Origin: Tunturiibacter gelidiferens
GTDB lineage: Bacteria > Acidobacteriota > Terriglobia > Terriglobales > Acidobacteriaceae
Assembly: GCF_013410115.1 (NCBI RefSeq)
Contig: NZ_JACCCV010000001.1
Span: 434,001 to 498,000 of the forward strand
Reading direction: 5' to 3'
Length of the DNA stretch: 64,000 bases
The notes under the pieces were generated by a model that worked only from the letters and a program-made list of their open reading frames with translations, did no database searches and had not been told where the DNA came from. A program made the position numbers and the translations under genes. Shown piece by piece: positions 34,147 through 42,399 of the stretch; the first letter of the stretch is position 1; the number at the start of each line of letters is the position of its first letter.

Positions 34147-35151
34147 TCAGAGGGCAGCATCAACCTCATTACCGTGAGGGATGGTGATAACGATTTTCCC
34201 TTGTGCATGTCCTTCTTCGCGATAACAGAGGGCTTCAGCTACTTCGGCTAGTGGGTATCGCCTGTCTATCACAGGTACGATCTTTCTGGCTTCGAGAAGG
34301 TCCTTGAGAAGAAGCAGATCCGTTACGTTGACCTTCGCAATGAAGAAACGCACTTTCTTGTTGCCGATCAACGATAGAAGCGGCCTCAGTGAGATCGCCT
34401 GGAACATTCGAGCTAAACCACCTCCAGCCCACACAAAGATTCCGTCCTGATTGAGCGCACGCCTGTAATCGAGAATCGAATGATGGGCGTTCGCCCCGAG
34501 GATCAGATCGTATCGCAACCCGCTTAGCGTGAAATTTTCTCGTGTGTAATCGATCACATGGTCCGCACCGATTGATCGCGCCATGTCTACATTTCGCGGG
34601 CTGCATACGGCGGTCACTTCGGCCCCGAATGATTTGGCAATCTGGACAGCGAACGTACCCACGCCACCCGATGCGCCGTCGATCAGAACTTTCTGGCCGG
34701 GCTGGATCTGACCGTGATCGCGTAGACCCTGAAGAGCAGTAATCGCAGCTACGGGCACGGCTGCTGCTTGCTCGAACGACAGATTGGATGGCTTCGGCGC
34801 AAGGCTGTCTTGCTGAGTACATACGTACTCAGCAAATCCTCCCTGGCCTTTTCCCGTGAACGATGCCCCAAAGACTTCATCGCCCGGCTGAAATCGCTTT
34901 ATATCCCGGCCGACCGATTCAATTCGCCCCGCATAATCAGCGCCAGCTATCTTGTGTGTCGGTCTGAGAAGCCTTCCAAGGCTCGGAACGAAAAACAAGG
35001 GCCCTCTAATTGTGAAACCGTCGAGCGGATTGACGGACGAGGCATACAGCTTGACCAAGACCTCCGCCTCAGTCGGCTCTGGTGTCGCCACCTCTCTGAG
35101 CTGCAGCACATCCAGCGGCGGGCCGTATTTCCTGGTAACGACGGCGTTCAA
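34147..35151 (-). CDS. Medium-chain NADP-dependent quinone oxidoreductase-like protein
   Basis: A zinc-free MDR-family reductase (about 334 residues). It has the GroES-like half (ASSVNPLDGFTIRG, PGDEVFGASF) and the Rossmann half with VLIDGASGGVGTFAVQIAKS and GADHVIDY. Such enzymes reduce quinones or enones with NADPH; the substrate is unknown. I start at TTG 35151 (MNAVVTRKYGPP), which matches the family's N-terminus and has GGGAG upstream; the frame is open to 35226. Its base composition is balanced between G and C, unlike the G-rich neighbourhood, which may mark a recent acquisition. Confidence 0.87.
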   Translation of the reverse strand: MNAVVTRKYGPPLDVLQLREVATPEPTEAEVLVKLYASSVNPLDGFTIRGPLFFVPSLGRLLRPTHKIAGADYAGRIESVGRDIKRFQPGDEVFGASFTGKGQGGFAEYVCTQQDSLAPKPSNLSFEQAAAVPVAAITALQGLRDHGQIQPGQKVLIDGASGGVGTFAVQIAKSFGAEVTAVCSPRNVDMARSIGADHVIDYTRENFTLSGLRYDLILGANAHHSILDYRRALNQDGIFVWAGGGLARMFQAISLRPLLSLIGNKKVRFFIAKVNVTDLLLLKDLLEARKIVPVIDRRYPLAEVAEALCYREEGHAQGKIVITIPHGNEVDAAL

Positions 35152-35357
35152 TGAGCCACGCTCCCTACGACAATGCGAGAAATGTAGCATAGTCGTGGAT
35201 GGCCACTCTACCGCACGGATTCTCAATTGGTGCTAAATCGCCAATGTACTCATCCATGAAAGGTAAGTCTCGATAAGTCGGCTTCTCGTCAGAAGCGTTC
35301 GGTGGCGAAAAGCGCGTTTGCGGTTACCGATCATAAGAGGCTTTCGATGGAGGGCGG

Positions 35358-36827
35358 TCACTTGGCGCGAGTGAATGGGATGGATTGGTTGTCTACAAGG
35401 AAGGTGCCGGAGTCTGGTGAATCGAAGCGCAGCTCGACTTGAGTATCCGTTGCGAAGAAGGTGTTGGGCGCGGAGGGGAAGAGCGGGCTGGAGCCGTAGT
35501 AGGAGAGGTTGGCCTGCAGGTGCCCGGATTCGAGAGCGATTTCGATTTCGCCGAGTGACTTCGTGCTGAATTTGCCGGTGTACGGAGTCAGCGCGGATGG
35601 TGCTAAAGAGATGGTGCTGCGCTGGGTGGTCTTCCAGGTGGACCAGTTGTAGACGCGGGAGATGCTGCGCAGAATGTCGGGCCAGAGCCAGCCGCCGCTG
35701 TCGCTGCTGGTCATGATGACGGCGCCGTCGCCGTTCTCGTAACCGATGTAGAAGTTTTTGTAGCCGGCATTGCCGCCGCTGTGGGCGAAGGAGGGGATGT
35801 CATTTTGTCTGGAGAGGTCGACGCCGAGACCGTAGTTGTCTTTGATGGGGGTGAGCATGGTGCGGGTCATGTCGGGTGAGAGCACGTGATTGGCGTGGCC
35901 TGAAAGCGAGCGCTGCATTTCGATGATCCACAGGGCGAGGTCGGAGGGGGTGGTCCAGAGGCCGGCGGCGGCCATTTCAGGATAGATGTGGGGACCGCCG
36001 GGGATTGGCTCGCCCTTGTCGTCGGCGGGCAGGGCGGCTTCTTTGAGGCGAGACTGCGGAAGAGGCTGCTGATAGGTGCTGTGGTGCATGCCGATGGGGC
36101 CGAGGACGAGGGACTGCATGATCTGCGGGAAGGGCTGGCCGGTTGTGTCGATCATCATCTGCTGGACGATGGTGAATCCGCCGCCGGAGTAGCTGTTGGC
36201 CTGGCCGGGGACGGCAGTGACGCGGATCGCGTCAGTGTTGGCGGGCTTGATGCCATCCAGCACTTGTTGGAGTGTCGGAACCGGAACCGTGGTGGCGTAA
36301 CCGGGGAAGCCGTGTACGTTGATGCCGGCGGTGTGGGAGAGGAGTTCGCGAAGCGTAACGGGCTGCTGGGCGGTGAAGGTGTTTTGCGGGAGGGTCCAGC
36401 CTTTGAGCTCAGTCTGGACGGGGGCGTCGAGCGAGAGCTTGCCTTGTTGGACCAGGTGCAGTGCCGCCTGGGCTGTGAGGGATTTGCTGATGGAAGCAGC
36501 CTGGAAGAGGGTGTCTGGTGTGGCGGGTGGACCGCCTGCCGGGTTCAGCGTTCCCCACGCGTGGGCCCACCGTATGGTGCCGTTGTGAATGACGGCGATG
36601 CTGACGGCAGGGACGTGGCGGCGGCTCATTTCTTCGGTGAGGGAGCGCGTTGGGTGGGGGTCTCCAGAGACGGTGACAGGGGGGAGCAAGCCGGTTTCTA
36701 CGGCGTGGATTTCGGCTGCGATGGATTGTGGCTGGGAGGTCTGCGAGGCGGGGGCAGGGACGGCCTGGCTGAACAGCGGAGGAACACAGAGTAAGACGGC
36801 TACGGCAGCGAGAGTGGAAGATCGCAT
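35358..36827 (-). CDS. Secreted class C beta-lactamase-like serine hydrolase
   Basis: A 489-residue exported protein with a signal peptide (to about residue 25). The penicillin-binding fold shows the SxxK motif in FQAASISKSLTAQAAL (about residue 110), a tyrosine motif in NSYSGGGFTIVQQ (YSG where family members often have YxN), and the third motif HSGGNAG (about 340). A C-terminal lipocalin-like domain (about 390-489) is common in these acidobacterial proteins. They are usually esterases or D-aminopeptidases, not antibiotic-resistance enzymes. No partner genes are evident. Confidence 0.87.
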   Translation of the reverse strand: MRSSTLAAVAVLLCVPPLFSQAVPAPASQTSQPQSIAAEIHAVETGLLPPVTVSGDPHPTRSLTEEMSRRHVPAVSIAVIHNGTIRWAHAWGTLNPAGGPPATPDTLFQAASISKSLTAQAALHLVQQGKLSLDAPVQTELKGWTLPQNTFTAQQPVTLRELLSHTAGINVHGFPGYATTVPVPTLQQVLDGIKPANTDAIRVTAVPGQANSYSGGGFTIVQQMMIDTTGQPFPQIMQSLVLGPIGMHHSTYQQPLPQSRLKEAALPADDKGEPIPGGPHIYPEMAAAGLWTTPSDLALWIIEMQRSLSGHANHVLSPDMTRTMLTPIKDNYGLGVDLSRQNDIPSFAHSGGNAGYKNFYIGYENGDGAVIMTSSDSGGWLWPDILRSISRVYNWSTWKTTQRSTISLAPSALTPYTGKFSTKSLGEIEIALESGHLQANLSYYGSSPLFPSAPNTFFATDTQVELRFDSPDSGTFLVDNQSIPFTRAK

Positions 36828-36870
36828 GGAGAATAGTAAACAAACTCGACTGCTCGCAGAGATGAGGAGG

Positions 36871-37413
36871 TCATGCGGTTAATGCGGGACCGAGGAGCAC
36901 CATGCCATGTGACGCGAAGAGAGCTTTGTCTTCACCCGGCATCGCCCCGGTCTGAGCGACCTGCTCAAAGAAGGACTCCATCTTTCCCGCCGGCGCGAAG
37001 GAGACCAGGATCTTTCCGGAGCCTTTGCCGAGGAACAACCAGCGGTGAGGTACCTGGCGCGGCCCCAGCACTGAGTCTCCTGCAGTGAGCACCTGGCGTA
37101 CGCCTCCAATCTCAACCAGGAACTCACCCTCCAACACGTAGAACCATTCGTCCTGGTCCAAATGCATGTGCAGCGGTGTCCCACCCTTTGCATGCATCAT
37201 CTGCTCGGCTACGAAGAGGGCTCCCTGGGTGTCGGCCGTGACGACCTTATATGCCAGCACGCTTACGCCGAGAGGATGGGCTGTGCCGCTGCGATCGTCC
37301 GGGCCATGCAGAACTGGAATCTTTGGAGAGGCTGTGCCGTTTGATTGTGCACAGGCGGCATGTCCCGCTGCTGCTGCGATGAGCGATAAGAAGTTGCGTC
37401 GTTTCAATGTCAC
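36871..37413 (-). CDS. Tat-exported cupin-domain protein, probable lipoprotein
   Basis: A small cupin (about 180 residues). The barrel is shown by GGTPLHMHLDQDEWFYVLEG (G(X)5HXH(X)3-4E(X)6G-type motif with HMH and E) and PHRWLFLGKGSGKIL. The N-terminus KRRNFLSLIAAAAGHAAC combines a twin-arginine motif with a lipobox ending in cysteine. The start is uncertain: GTG 37413 or TTG 37407 give a compact signal peptide, while the frame is open to GTG 37452. No good ribosome site decides. The metal and substrate are unknown. The balanced base composition differs from its surroundings. Confidence 0.75.
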   Translation of the reverse strand: MTLKRRNFLSLIAAAAGHAACAQSNGTASPKIPVLHGPDDRSGTAHPLGVSVLAYKVVTADTQGALFVAEQMMHAKGGTPLHMHLDQDEWFYVLEGEFLVEIGGVRQVLTAGDSVLGPRQVPHRWLFLGKGSGKILVSFAPAGKMESFFEQVAQTGAMPGEDKALFASHGMVLLGPALTA

Positions 37414-37560
37414 CCCGGTCGAATGTAACCTTTTCAGGTGCAAATCGTTCACACGGCTTAGATCGCTTCGCGGATGCGAAAGTATACATGTGAAGACGCT
37501 CGAAGATCGCGCCGGATAAGGCGACGGCCAGCTCCATCCTGAGTAATGCTCATGCTCTTA

Positions 37561-37597
37561 TTCGAGAGCGCCTCTCTTTGAGGGGAGGCGCTTCGAA
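37561..37597 (-). terminator. Strong hairpin downstream of the aldo/keto reductase gene
   Basis: AGCGCCTC (37567-37574) pairs perfectly with GAGGCGCT (37585-37592), extended outward by TTCGA/TCGAA (37561-37565/37593-37597). It lies about 65 bases beyond the reductase stop on the minus strand. Because no clear T-run follows, it may be a bidirectional or attenuating structure. Confidence 0.4.
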
Positions 37598-37660
37598 GAA
37601 GAGTGCGGATGGGGCTGACCGACGGCGCTCACGCGCTTATGAGCGAGAAGTTGCGGCGGG

Positions 37661-38545
37661 TTATTGCTTGGGCGCTGCGGCGATTGAATTCAGGCTGGTG
37701 ATAGTTTCGGGTGGGAGTTGCAGGGTAGCGGCTTTGAGGTTCTCGCGTAAGTGGGCGAGGGATGAGGTGCCGGGGATGAGGAGCACGTTGGGGGAACGCT
37801 GAAGGAGCCAGCCCTGTGCGACTTGCATGGGTGTGGATTGGAGGGAGGCTGCGGCTCCGTCGAGTACCGCGGATTGTAGGGGTGTGAAGCCTCCAAGGGG
37901 AAAGAAGGGTACGTAGGCGATGCCTTGTTTGGCGAGGTCGTCGAGGAAGGCGTCGTCGGTTCGGTGGGCTACGTTGTAGAGATTTTGAATGCAGACGATG
38001 TCGGCGATCTTCTGCGCTTCTGCGAGCTGCTGTGGGGTGACGTTGCTCAGGCCGAGATGGCGGATGAGGCCTTGGGCTTTGAGTTCGGCGAGGACGGTGA
38101 GGGGTGCTTCGATGGAGCCCTCGGTCGGTCCCATAACTCCTCCGACGCGGAGGTTTACGACGTCGAGCTTTTCGAGAGCGAGGTTACGGAGGTTGTCGTG
38201 TACGGCGTCGATGAGATCCTGGCGCGAGAGAGCGGGGTTCCAGGAGGCGTCTTCGCCGCGGCGGGCGCCTACTTTGGTGACGATGATGAGGCCGTCTTTG
38301 TAGGGGTGGAGAGCCTGCTTGATGATTTGGTTGGTGACGTGGGGGCCGTAGAAATCGCTGGTGTCGATGTGGTTGACGCCGGCGGCGATGGCCTCGCGCA
38401 GAACGGCCACGGCGGTGTCGATGTCCTTCGGCGGGCCGAAAACGTGGGGTCCGGCGAGTTGCATGGCACCGTAGCCCATGCGATTGACGGTCATCGAGGT
38501 ACCGGGGAAGGTGAAGGTGCCGCCTAGATTTGTCTGTTGCGTCAT
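37661..38545 (-). CDS. Aldo/keto reductase
   Basis: A 294-residue TIM-barrel NADPH-dependent oxidoreductase. Catalytic residues are visible: the aspartate and tyrosine in NHIDTSDFYGPH (about residue 60), the lysine in LIIVTKVGAR (about residue 90) and HLGLSN further on. The C-terminal LLIPGTSSLAHLRENL binds cofactor. It belongs to the AKR type that reduces sugars or small aldehydes; the substrate is unknown. AAGGAGC precedes the ATG. It diverges from a TetR regulator across an 89-base gap, a layout that usually means the regulator controls it. Confidence 0.9.
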   Translation of the reverse strand: MTQQTNLGGTFTFPGTSMTVNRMGYGAMQLAGPHVFGPPKDIDTAVAVLREAIAAGVNHIDTSDFYGPHVTNQIIKQALHPYKDGLIIVTKVGARRGEDASWNPALSRQDLIDAVHDNLRNLALEKLDVVNLRVGGVMGPTEGSIEAPLTVLAELKAQGLIRHLGLSNVTPQQLAEAQKIADIVCIQNLYNVAHRTDDAFLDDLAKQGIAYVPFFPLGGFTPLQSAVLDGAAASLQSTPMQVAQGWLLQRSPNVLLIPGTSSLAHLRENLKAATLQLPPETITSLNSIAAAPKQ

Positions 38546-38585
38546 TCTGTTGCTCCTTTTTGTTGGGGCGCTGCTTGCGGCCGTC

Positions 38586-38624
38586 GTGGTTACCTGTGGT
38601 TAGATGAAGAAAGCCTCAGGTTAG
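38586..38624. promoter_or_regulatory. Candidate operator of the TetR-type regulator
   Basis: The gap between the reductase and TetR genes contains GTGGTTA twice with a 10-base period (38586, 38596). The 11-base words CCTGTGGTTAG (38593-38603) and CCTCAGGTTAG (38614-38624) repeat at 21 bases, two helical turns. No cleaner palindrome was found. Confidence 0.35.
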
Positions 38625-38634
38625 GAGTTCGCAT

Positions 38635-39276
38635 TTGACGCAACGTTCCCAGGTGCTGCTGGAGCCGCGTAAATCGCCGGTGCAGGCGCGTTCGGCTGCG
38701 AGCGTGGATGCCATTTTGGAGGCGACCGTTCAGGTTTTGTTGAGCGTGGGCAAGGAACGGTTGACGACGACGAAGGTGGCGTCGCGGGCGGGGGTGTCGG
38801 TGGGGACGTTGTATCAGTACTTTCCGAATAAGAGCTCGTTGTTGCAGGCGGCGTTGACGCGGCATCTCGATGAGGTGGCCGGGGCGATGCGCAGGGTGTG
38901 CAGAGAGGAGCGGGGGAAGAGTCTGAAGGAGATGGCGACGGCGCTGATCAACGCGTTTCTTGAGGCGAAGATGAGGGATGCGAAGACGAGTGTGGCGCTG
39001 TACTCGGTGAGCTCGGATGTAGATGGGGCGAAGATTGCGCTGAGAAACGGCGTGGAGACGAATAAGGCGCTTGTTGGAATGCTGATAACGGCGCGCGATC
39101 GGCTGACGAAGGATCCGCAGATTGTGGCTTCGATGTTGATGAGTGCGATGGCCGGGGTGAGCCGGAGATTGCTGGAGTCGGGTGATCCGGAGAAGCATTT
39201 TGAGGGTTTGCGGCAGGAACTGGTGTTTCTGGTGTGCGTTTACCTGGAGGCTTGTACTGTGCGGGAGTCTGTTTAG
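38635..39276 (+). CDS. TetR/AcrR-family transcriptional regulator
   Basis: A 213-residue regulator with an N-terminal helix-turn-helix (about residues 20-65: ILEATVQVLLSVGKERLTTTKV, GVSVGTLYQYFPNKSSLLQA) and an all-helical ligand-binding domain. It starts at TTG 38635, preceded by AGGAG at good distance. The divergent aldo/keto reductase is the obvious target. The ligand is unknown. Confidence 0.92.
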   Translation: MTQRSQVLLEPRKSPVQARSAASVDAILEATVQVLLSVGKERLTTTKVASRAGVSVGTLYQYFPNKSSLLQAALTRHLDEVAGAMRRVCREERGKSLKEMATALINAFLEAKMRDAKTSVALYSVSSDVDGAKIALRNGVETNKALVGMLITARDRLTKDPQIVASMLMSAMAGVSRRLLESGDPEKHFEGLRQELVFLVCVYLEACTVRESV

Positions 39277-39338
39277 GCGACGGGCTGAGTGGATGGAGAT
39301 CAGTCTGAACAAGAATTAGTCTGCAGAGGGGGTATCTG

Positions 39339-39728
39339 ATGAAGCGCACGTGGATCATCATAGGAGTAGACGATGTGCGGGGCAGCTTCAAGTGGTATCA
39401 GACGTTGTTCGGTCAGGCGGCTACCCTTCCTGCTCATGACTACTTTGGACAAATTCTTGATTCCGATGGAACTGTTTTGCTCTGCCTCCACGAGTGGGGC
39501 GCCCACGAGCATCCCTCATTGATGAAGCCCGATCACGGGACACCCGGCAATGGGCTGCTATTGTTTTTCCGCGTCGATGATTTCGACGTGACGCTTCAAA
39601 GGGCACGCTCTCTCGTCACTCAGCTCGAAGAGGAGCTTCATGTGAATCCGAACACTCAAACCAGGGAGTTCTCGCTCCGAGATCCGGACGGATATTACGT
39701 TACGATCAGTGCGCTCTCTGCGGCTTGA
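39339..39728 (+). CDS. VOC-fold protein, glyoxalase-like
   Basis: A 129-residue VOC protein (TWIIIGVDDVRGSFKWYQTL at the start, EFSLRDPDGYYVTI at the end), with CLHEWGAHEHPSL in between. AGAGGGGG precedes the ATG. It differs from the next VOC gene in sequence and lacks the local G excess, so it may have been acquired. The function cannot be read from context. Confidence 0.82.
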   Translation: MKRTWIIIGVDDVRGSFKWYQTLFGQAATLPAHDYFGQILDSDGTVLLCLHEWGAHEHPSLMKPDHGTPGNGLLLFFRVDDFDVTLQRARSLVTQLEEELHVNPNTQTREFSLRDPDGYYVTISALSAA

Positions 39729-39849
39729 AAAGGCGCTGTAGTTGTAGAGCGCCGGCCGGGGGTCTGGGGCTTCGATGAAGCGGTGCCTGGGGTGAACAGA
39801 GGTCCTGGGGCTATCTGCGCGCTGCGCGAGACGGAAATTGGTGAAACCT

Positions 39850-39885
39850 ACTGACAGTACGGTGTCAGGAGGGTGTCAGTATGCT
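39850..39885 (+). promoter_or_regulatory. Candidate operator/promoter with CTGACA / TGTCAG half-sites
   Basis: CTGACA (39851-39856) and TGTCAG (39863-39868) form an inverted repeat with a six-base gap, and a third TGTCAG stands at 39874-39879. TATGCT (39880-39885) could be the -10 box of the following VOC gene. The nearest regulator is the WYL protein at 40469, two genes' length away. Confidence 0.5.
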
Positions 39886-39917
39886 GCCTCTGTGTTCGTA
39901 ATGTCAGAGGAGGCAAT

Positions 39918-40304
39918 ATGAAGGAACAGCCGAAGTCAGGGGCAGTTTGGTTCGAGATTCCGTGTGCCGATCTGGAGCGGGCAGCGAGGTTCTACGAGAC
40001 GATTCTGGATCGCAGGATGAAGAAGGATGATTTTGGGGAGCTGGGCGATCCGATGCGTTTGTTTCCAGCGGCTCCGGGTGGTGTTGCGGGGGCTTTGGTG
40101 AAGCGGCCGTTCCGAAAACCAGGTCGGGGCGGGACGATGGTTTATCTGAACTGCGATGGGGAGCTGGATGCCGTGATCGCTCGGGTTCGTGAGGCTGGGG
40201 GGTTGATGCTGATGCCTCGTACGGTGATTCCTGGAGGGCATGGCGCGTTTGCTTGCTTGAAGGATACGGAAGGGAATCATATTGGTTTGCATACTTCGGT
40301 TTGA
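39918..40304 (+). CDS. VOC-fold protein under probable WYL-regulator control
   Basis: A 128-residue VOC protein (WFEIPCADLERAARFYETIL near the start; LKDTEGNHIGLH at the end), of the type often paired with a YafY/WYL regulator. ATG 39918 has AGAGGAGG at ideal spacing; the frame is open from 39873, but that part crosses the operator. Upstream is a triple TGTCAG/CTGACA site. The substrate is unknown. Confidence 0.87.
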   Translation: MKEQPKSGAVWFEIPCADLERAARFYETILDRRMKKDDFGELGDPMRLFPAAPGGVAGALVKRPFRKPGRGGTMVYLNCDGELDAVIARVREAGGLMLMPRTVIPGGHGAFACLKDTEGNHIGLHTSV

Positions 40305-40462
40305 GTGTCCTGCCGGACGGGCGCCCTGCGCGGGCGGCGGTCACTTCGTGACTTGTATACCCCTTCGGTTGGCGCTCCCGTTGGTCGCGAATGAGATATC
40401 TTCTGCCGACCATCGGGAGGCCTGGGACGAAGCCGGTATACACCCCACGAAGTGGGTAGGAT
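40305..40462 (+). repeat. Palindromic GTCCTGCCGGAC family repeat, copy 4
   Basis: It begins TGTCCTGCCGGACGGGCGCC three bases after the VOC stop, passes GCGGTCACTTCGTGACTTG, TTGGCGCTCCCGTTGGTCGC and CCGACCATCGGGAGGCC, and ends CACCCCACGAAGTGGGTAGG. It supplies the AGGATAGG ribosome site of the next gene. Confidence 0.75.
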
Positions 40463-40468
40463 AGGTGC

Positions 40469-41188
40469 ATGCGACGGGCTGACCGACTCTTCCGGATCGT
40501 ACGAGTGCTGCGCGGCGGCAGATTGCAGACGGCGCGAATGCTGGCGGAGAAGCTTGAGGTTTCAGAGCGGACGATCTATCGGGATGTGCGTGATCTGCAG
40601 ATCTCGGGGATGCCGATTGAAGGAGAGGCTGGGGTTGGCTATACGCTGCGGCGGGATATGGACCTGCCGCCGCTGATGTTTACGCGGGATGAGTTGACGG
40701 CGCTGGTGCTGGGGGCGCGGATGGTGCAGGCGTGGGGCGGGGCGGCGAGTGTGGCTTCGGTTGATCAGGCGCTGCAGCGAATTGAGGCGGTGCTTCCGGC
40801 GGATCTTCGAGAGCGATTGGATTCGATTCTTATGTACGCGCCTGGGCACAGAATGGTGCAGCCTCTTAAGGAGCGGCTGGATCTGCTGCACGATGCTTGC
40901 GTGGGACGTCGGGCGGTAGCGTTTTGTTATGCGAAGGAGGATGGGCAGAGCAGCGAGCGCGAGGTGAGGCCGCTGGCGCTGTACTTCTGGGGTGGGGCGT
41001 GGACGCTGGCGGCGTGGTGCGAGCTGCGAAATGACTTCAGGGTGTTTCGCATCGACCGGATGCAGGAGGTCGATGTGCTGGGGCGCGAGTTCGTGCAGAA
41101 GAAGGGGCAGAGGCTGGAGGACTTTGTGAAGCAGGCGGGCAAGCCGCCTTATGTCTCCGAATCGGCTGCTGCGGCGGGTATTGGGTAA
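40469..41188 (+). CDS. YafY-type HTH/WYL transcriptional regulator
   Basis: A 239-residue regulator with an N-terminal HTH_11 helix-turn-helix (residues 1-60: RRADRLFRIVRVLRGGRLQT, LEVSERTIYRDVRDLQ) and a WYL ligand-sensing domain (about residues 140-215, ending DFRVFRIDRMQEVDVL). WYL domains bind nucleic-acid or other ligands and such proteins often repress a neighbouring gene. Its likely target is the VOC gene upstream. Its ribosome site lies in the end of the intergenic repeat. Confidence 0.92.
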   Translation: MRRADRLFRIVRVLRGGRLQTARMLAEKLEVSERTIYRDVRDLQISGMPIEGEAGVGYTLRRDMDLPPLMFTRDELTALVLGARMVQAWGGAASVASVDQALQRIEAVLPADLRERLDSILMYAPGHRMVQPLKERLDLLHDACVGRRAVAFCYAKEDGQSSEREVRPLALYFWGGAWTLAAWCELRNDFRVFRIDRMQEVDVLGREFVQKKGQRLEDFVKQAGKPPYVSESAAAAGIG

Positions 41189-41190
41189 GG

Positions 41191-41709
41191 TTAGTTTACG
41201 AGGTAGGTTGCGGGTCGGGAAGAATCGTCCGTCGGGCTGTGCGTGGGGGCGAAGACGGTCTTTTGTACCGCCAGGCACTCGGAGACGCGCTTGAGCATGT
41301 CGGTGGGGTGGACGGGTTTGGTGAGGGTGGTGAAGTTGTAGCCGGCATTGCGCGCGTGTACGAGGAGATCGGCGGTTGCGGCCTGGCCGGAGAACAGAAG
41401 GATTTGGCATCCGGGGACGGTCTGGCTGACAGCGATAGCCAGTTCGATGCCGGTCATGCCGGGCATCATGACGTCGGAGATGAGAAGTTGGGGGGCGGAC
41501 GTTCGTGCGAGCGCTAGTGCTGCGGTACCGTCGTAGGCGGTGAGGGTGGAGAAGCCGCTACGGGAGAGGATTATCGAGAGAGTGTCGGCGATGATTCGCT
41601 CGTCGTCGACGATGAGGATGACGGCTTTAAATTCCTCGGGCAGCGAGACTTCATCTTGCTTCGCAACTTCTGACAAGGGAACGACCTCAAAGTACGTTTT
41701 TGGGGACAT
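41191..41709 (-). CDS. Receiver-only response regulator
   Basis: A 172-residue protein with one receiver domain (residues 28-145) and no output domain. The phosphoacceptor is in LLISDVMMPGMTG, the acidic pair in VILIVDDERI and the lysine in FTTLTKPVHP. The N-terminal 27 residues are polar. No histidine kinase is nearby, so it may serve a phosphorelay or bind a partner directly. AGAGG precedes the ATG. It converges on the WYL gene (two bases between stops). Confidence 0.9.
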   Translation of the reverse strand: MSPKTYFEVVPLSEVAKQDEVSLPEEFKAVILIVDDERIIADTLSIILSRSGFSTLTAYDGTAALALARTSAPQLLISDVMMPGMTGIELAIAVSQTVPGCQILLFSGQAATADLLVHARNAGYNFTTLTKPVHPTDMLKRVSECLAVQKTVFAPTHSPTDDSSRPATYLVN

Positions 41710-41887
41710 AACGTAACCTCTGAAGACACCTTAGGCCAGCCGTTTCTATACGGGTTAACTCTTTTCGATCTCTCAGTTTTTGGTCGGTTCAGGCTTTGGC
41801 TGGGATAGCATCTTGACAGGTGATTTGAGCATCGGCTTAACTTTAGGTTAGTGTCACGATAGCCTGAGAGGACGAGAAGGAGGGGAA

Positions 41888-42175
41888 GTGAGCGGCGACG
41901 ACGAGTTTGATTCAAAGGAGATGAAGTTTGAGTCGGTGCTGCAGGCGAACGTACCCAAAGGTAGAGAAGGCAAGCACAGAGAGATCATTACGCAGCTGTT
42001 GAGCGATATCGCGCAATTGAAGCCTGGCAGTGCGTTGAAGATTCCGCTCGATCAGCTTCCGGATACGAAGGAGAATGTGCGATCGGCTTTGAGCAGGGCT
42101 GCGCGGCAGCAGAAGATCAATCTGGCTACGTCTAGCAATGACGAGTTTTTGTTTGTTTGGAAGACGGATAAGTAA
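41888..42175 (+). CDS. Small conserved-looking soluble protein, unknown
   Basis: Ninety-five residues, hydrophilic, with no signal or membrane segment. The pattern KHREIITQLLSDIAQLKPGSALKIP, then NVRSALSRAARQQKINLATS resembles a small DNA-binding or regulatory fold, but I do not recognise it. It starts at GTG with a strong AAGGAGGGG just upstream, which supports it as a real gene. It diverges from the response regulator. Confidence 0.6.
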   Translation: MSGDDEFDSKEMKFESVLQANVPKGREGKHREIITQLLSDIAQLKPGSALKIPLDQLPDTKENVRSALSRAARQQKINLATSSNDEFLFVWKTDK

Positions 42176-42213
42176 GGCTGCCTGTAACGACCCCTTCAAA
42201 AAAATCACCGCTT

Positions 42214-42392
42214 TGTCCTGCCGGACGGGCCTCCTACGCGGAGAGCGGCCACTTCGTGGCTTGTATACCGCTTTGCGTGGCGCTTTCGTTGGTCGCGAAG
42301 GAAGATGATTCCGACCAACGGGAGGACCGGGCGAAGCACTAAAGAGGCGTGCGAACGCCCGCCCTCCGCGCAGGAGGCCCGTCCGGCAGGAC
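42214..42392. repeat. MITE-like palindromic element, GTCCTGCCGGAC family, copy 5
   Basis: The most complete copy: a 29-base left end (starting GTCCTGCCGGACGGGCCTCC, 42214-42242) and its near-perfect inverse right end (ending GGCCCGTCCGGCAGGAC, 42364-42392; one mismatch). Between them lie GCGGCCACTTCGTGGCTTG, GGCGCTTTCGTTGGTCGCG and CGACCAACGGGAGGACC. No coding capacity and no obvious target duplication were seen. Confidence 0.8.
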
Positions 42393-42399
42393 ACCGTCT

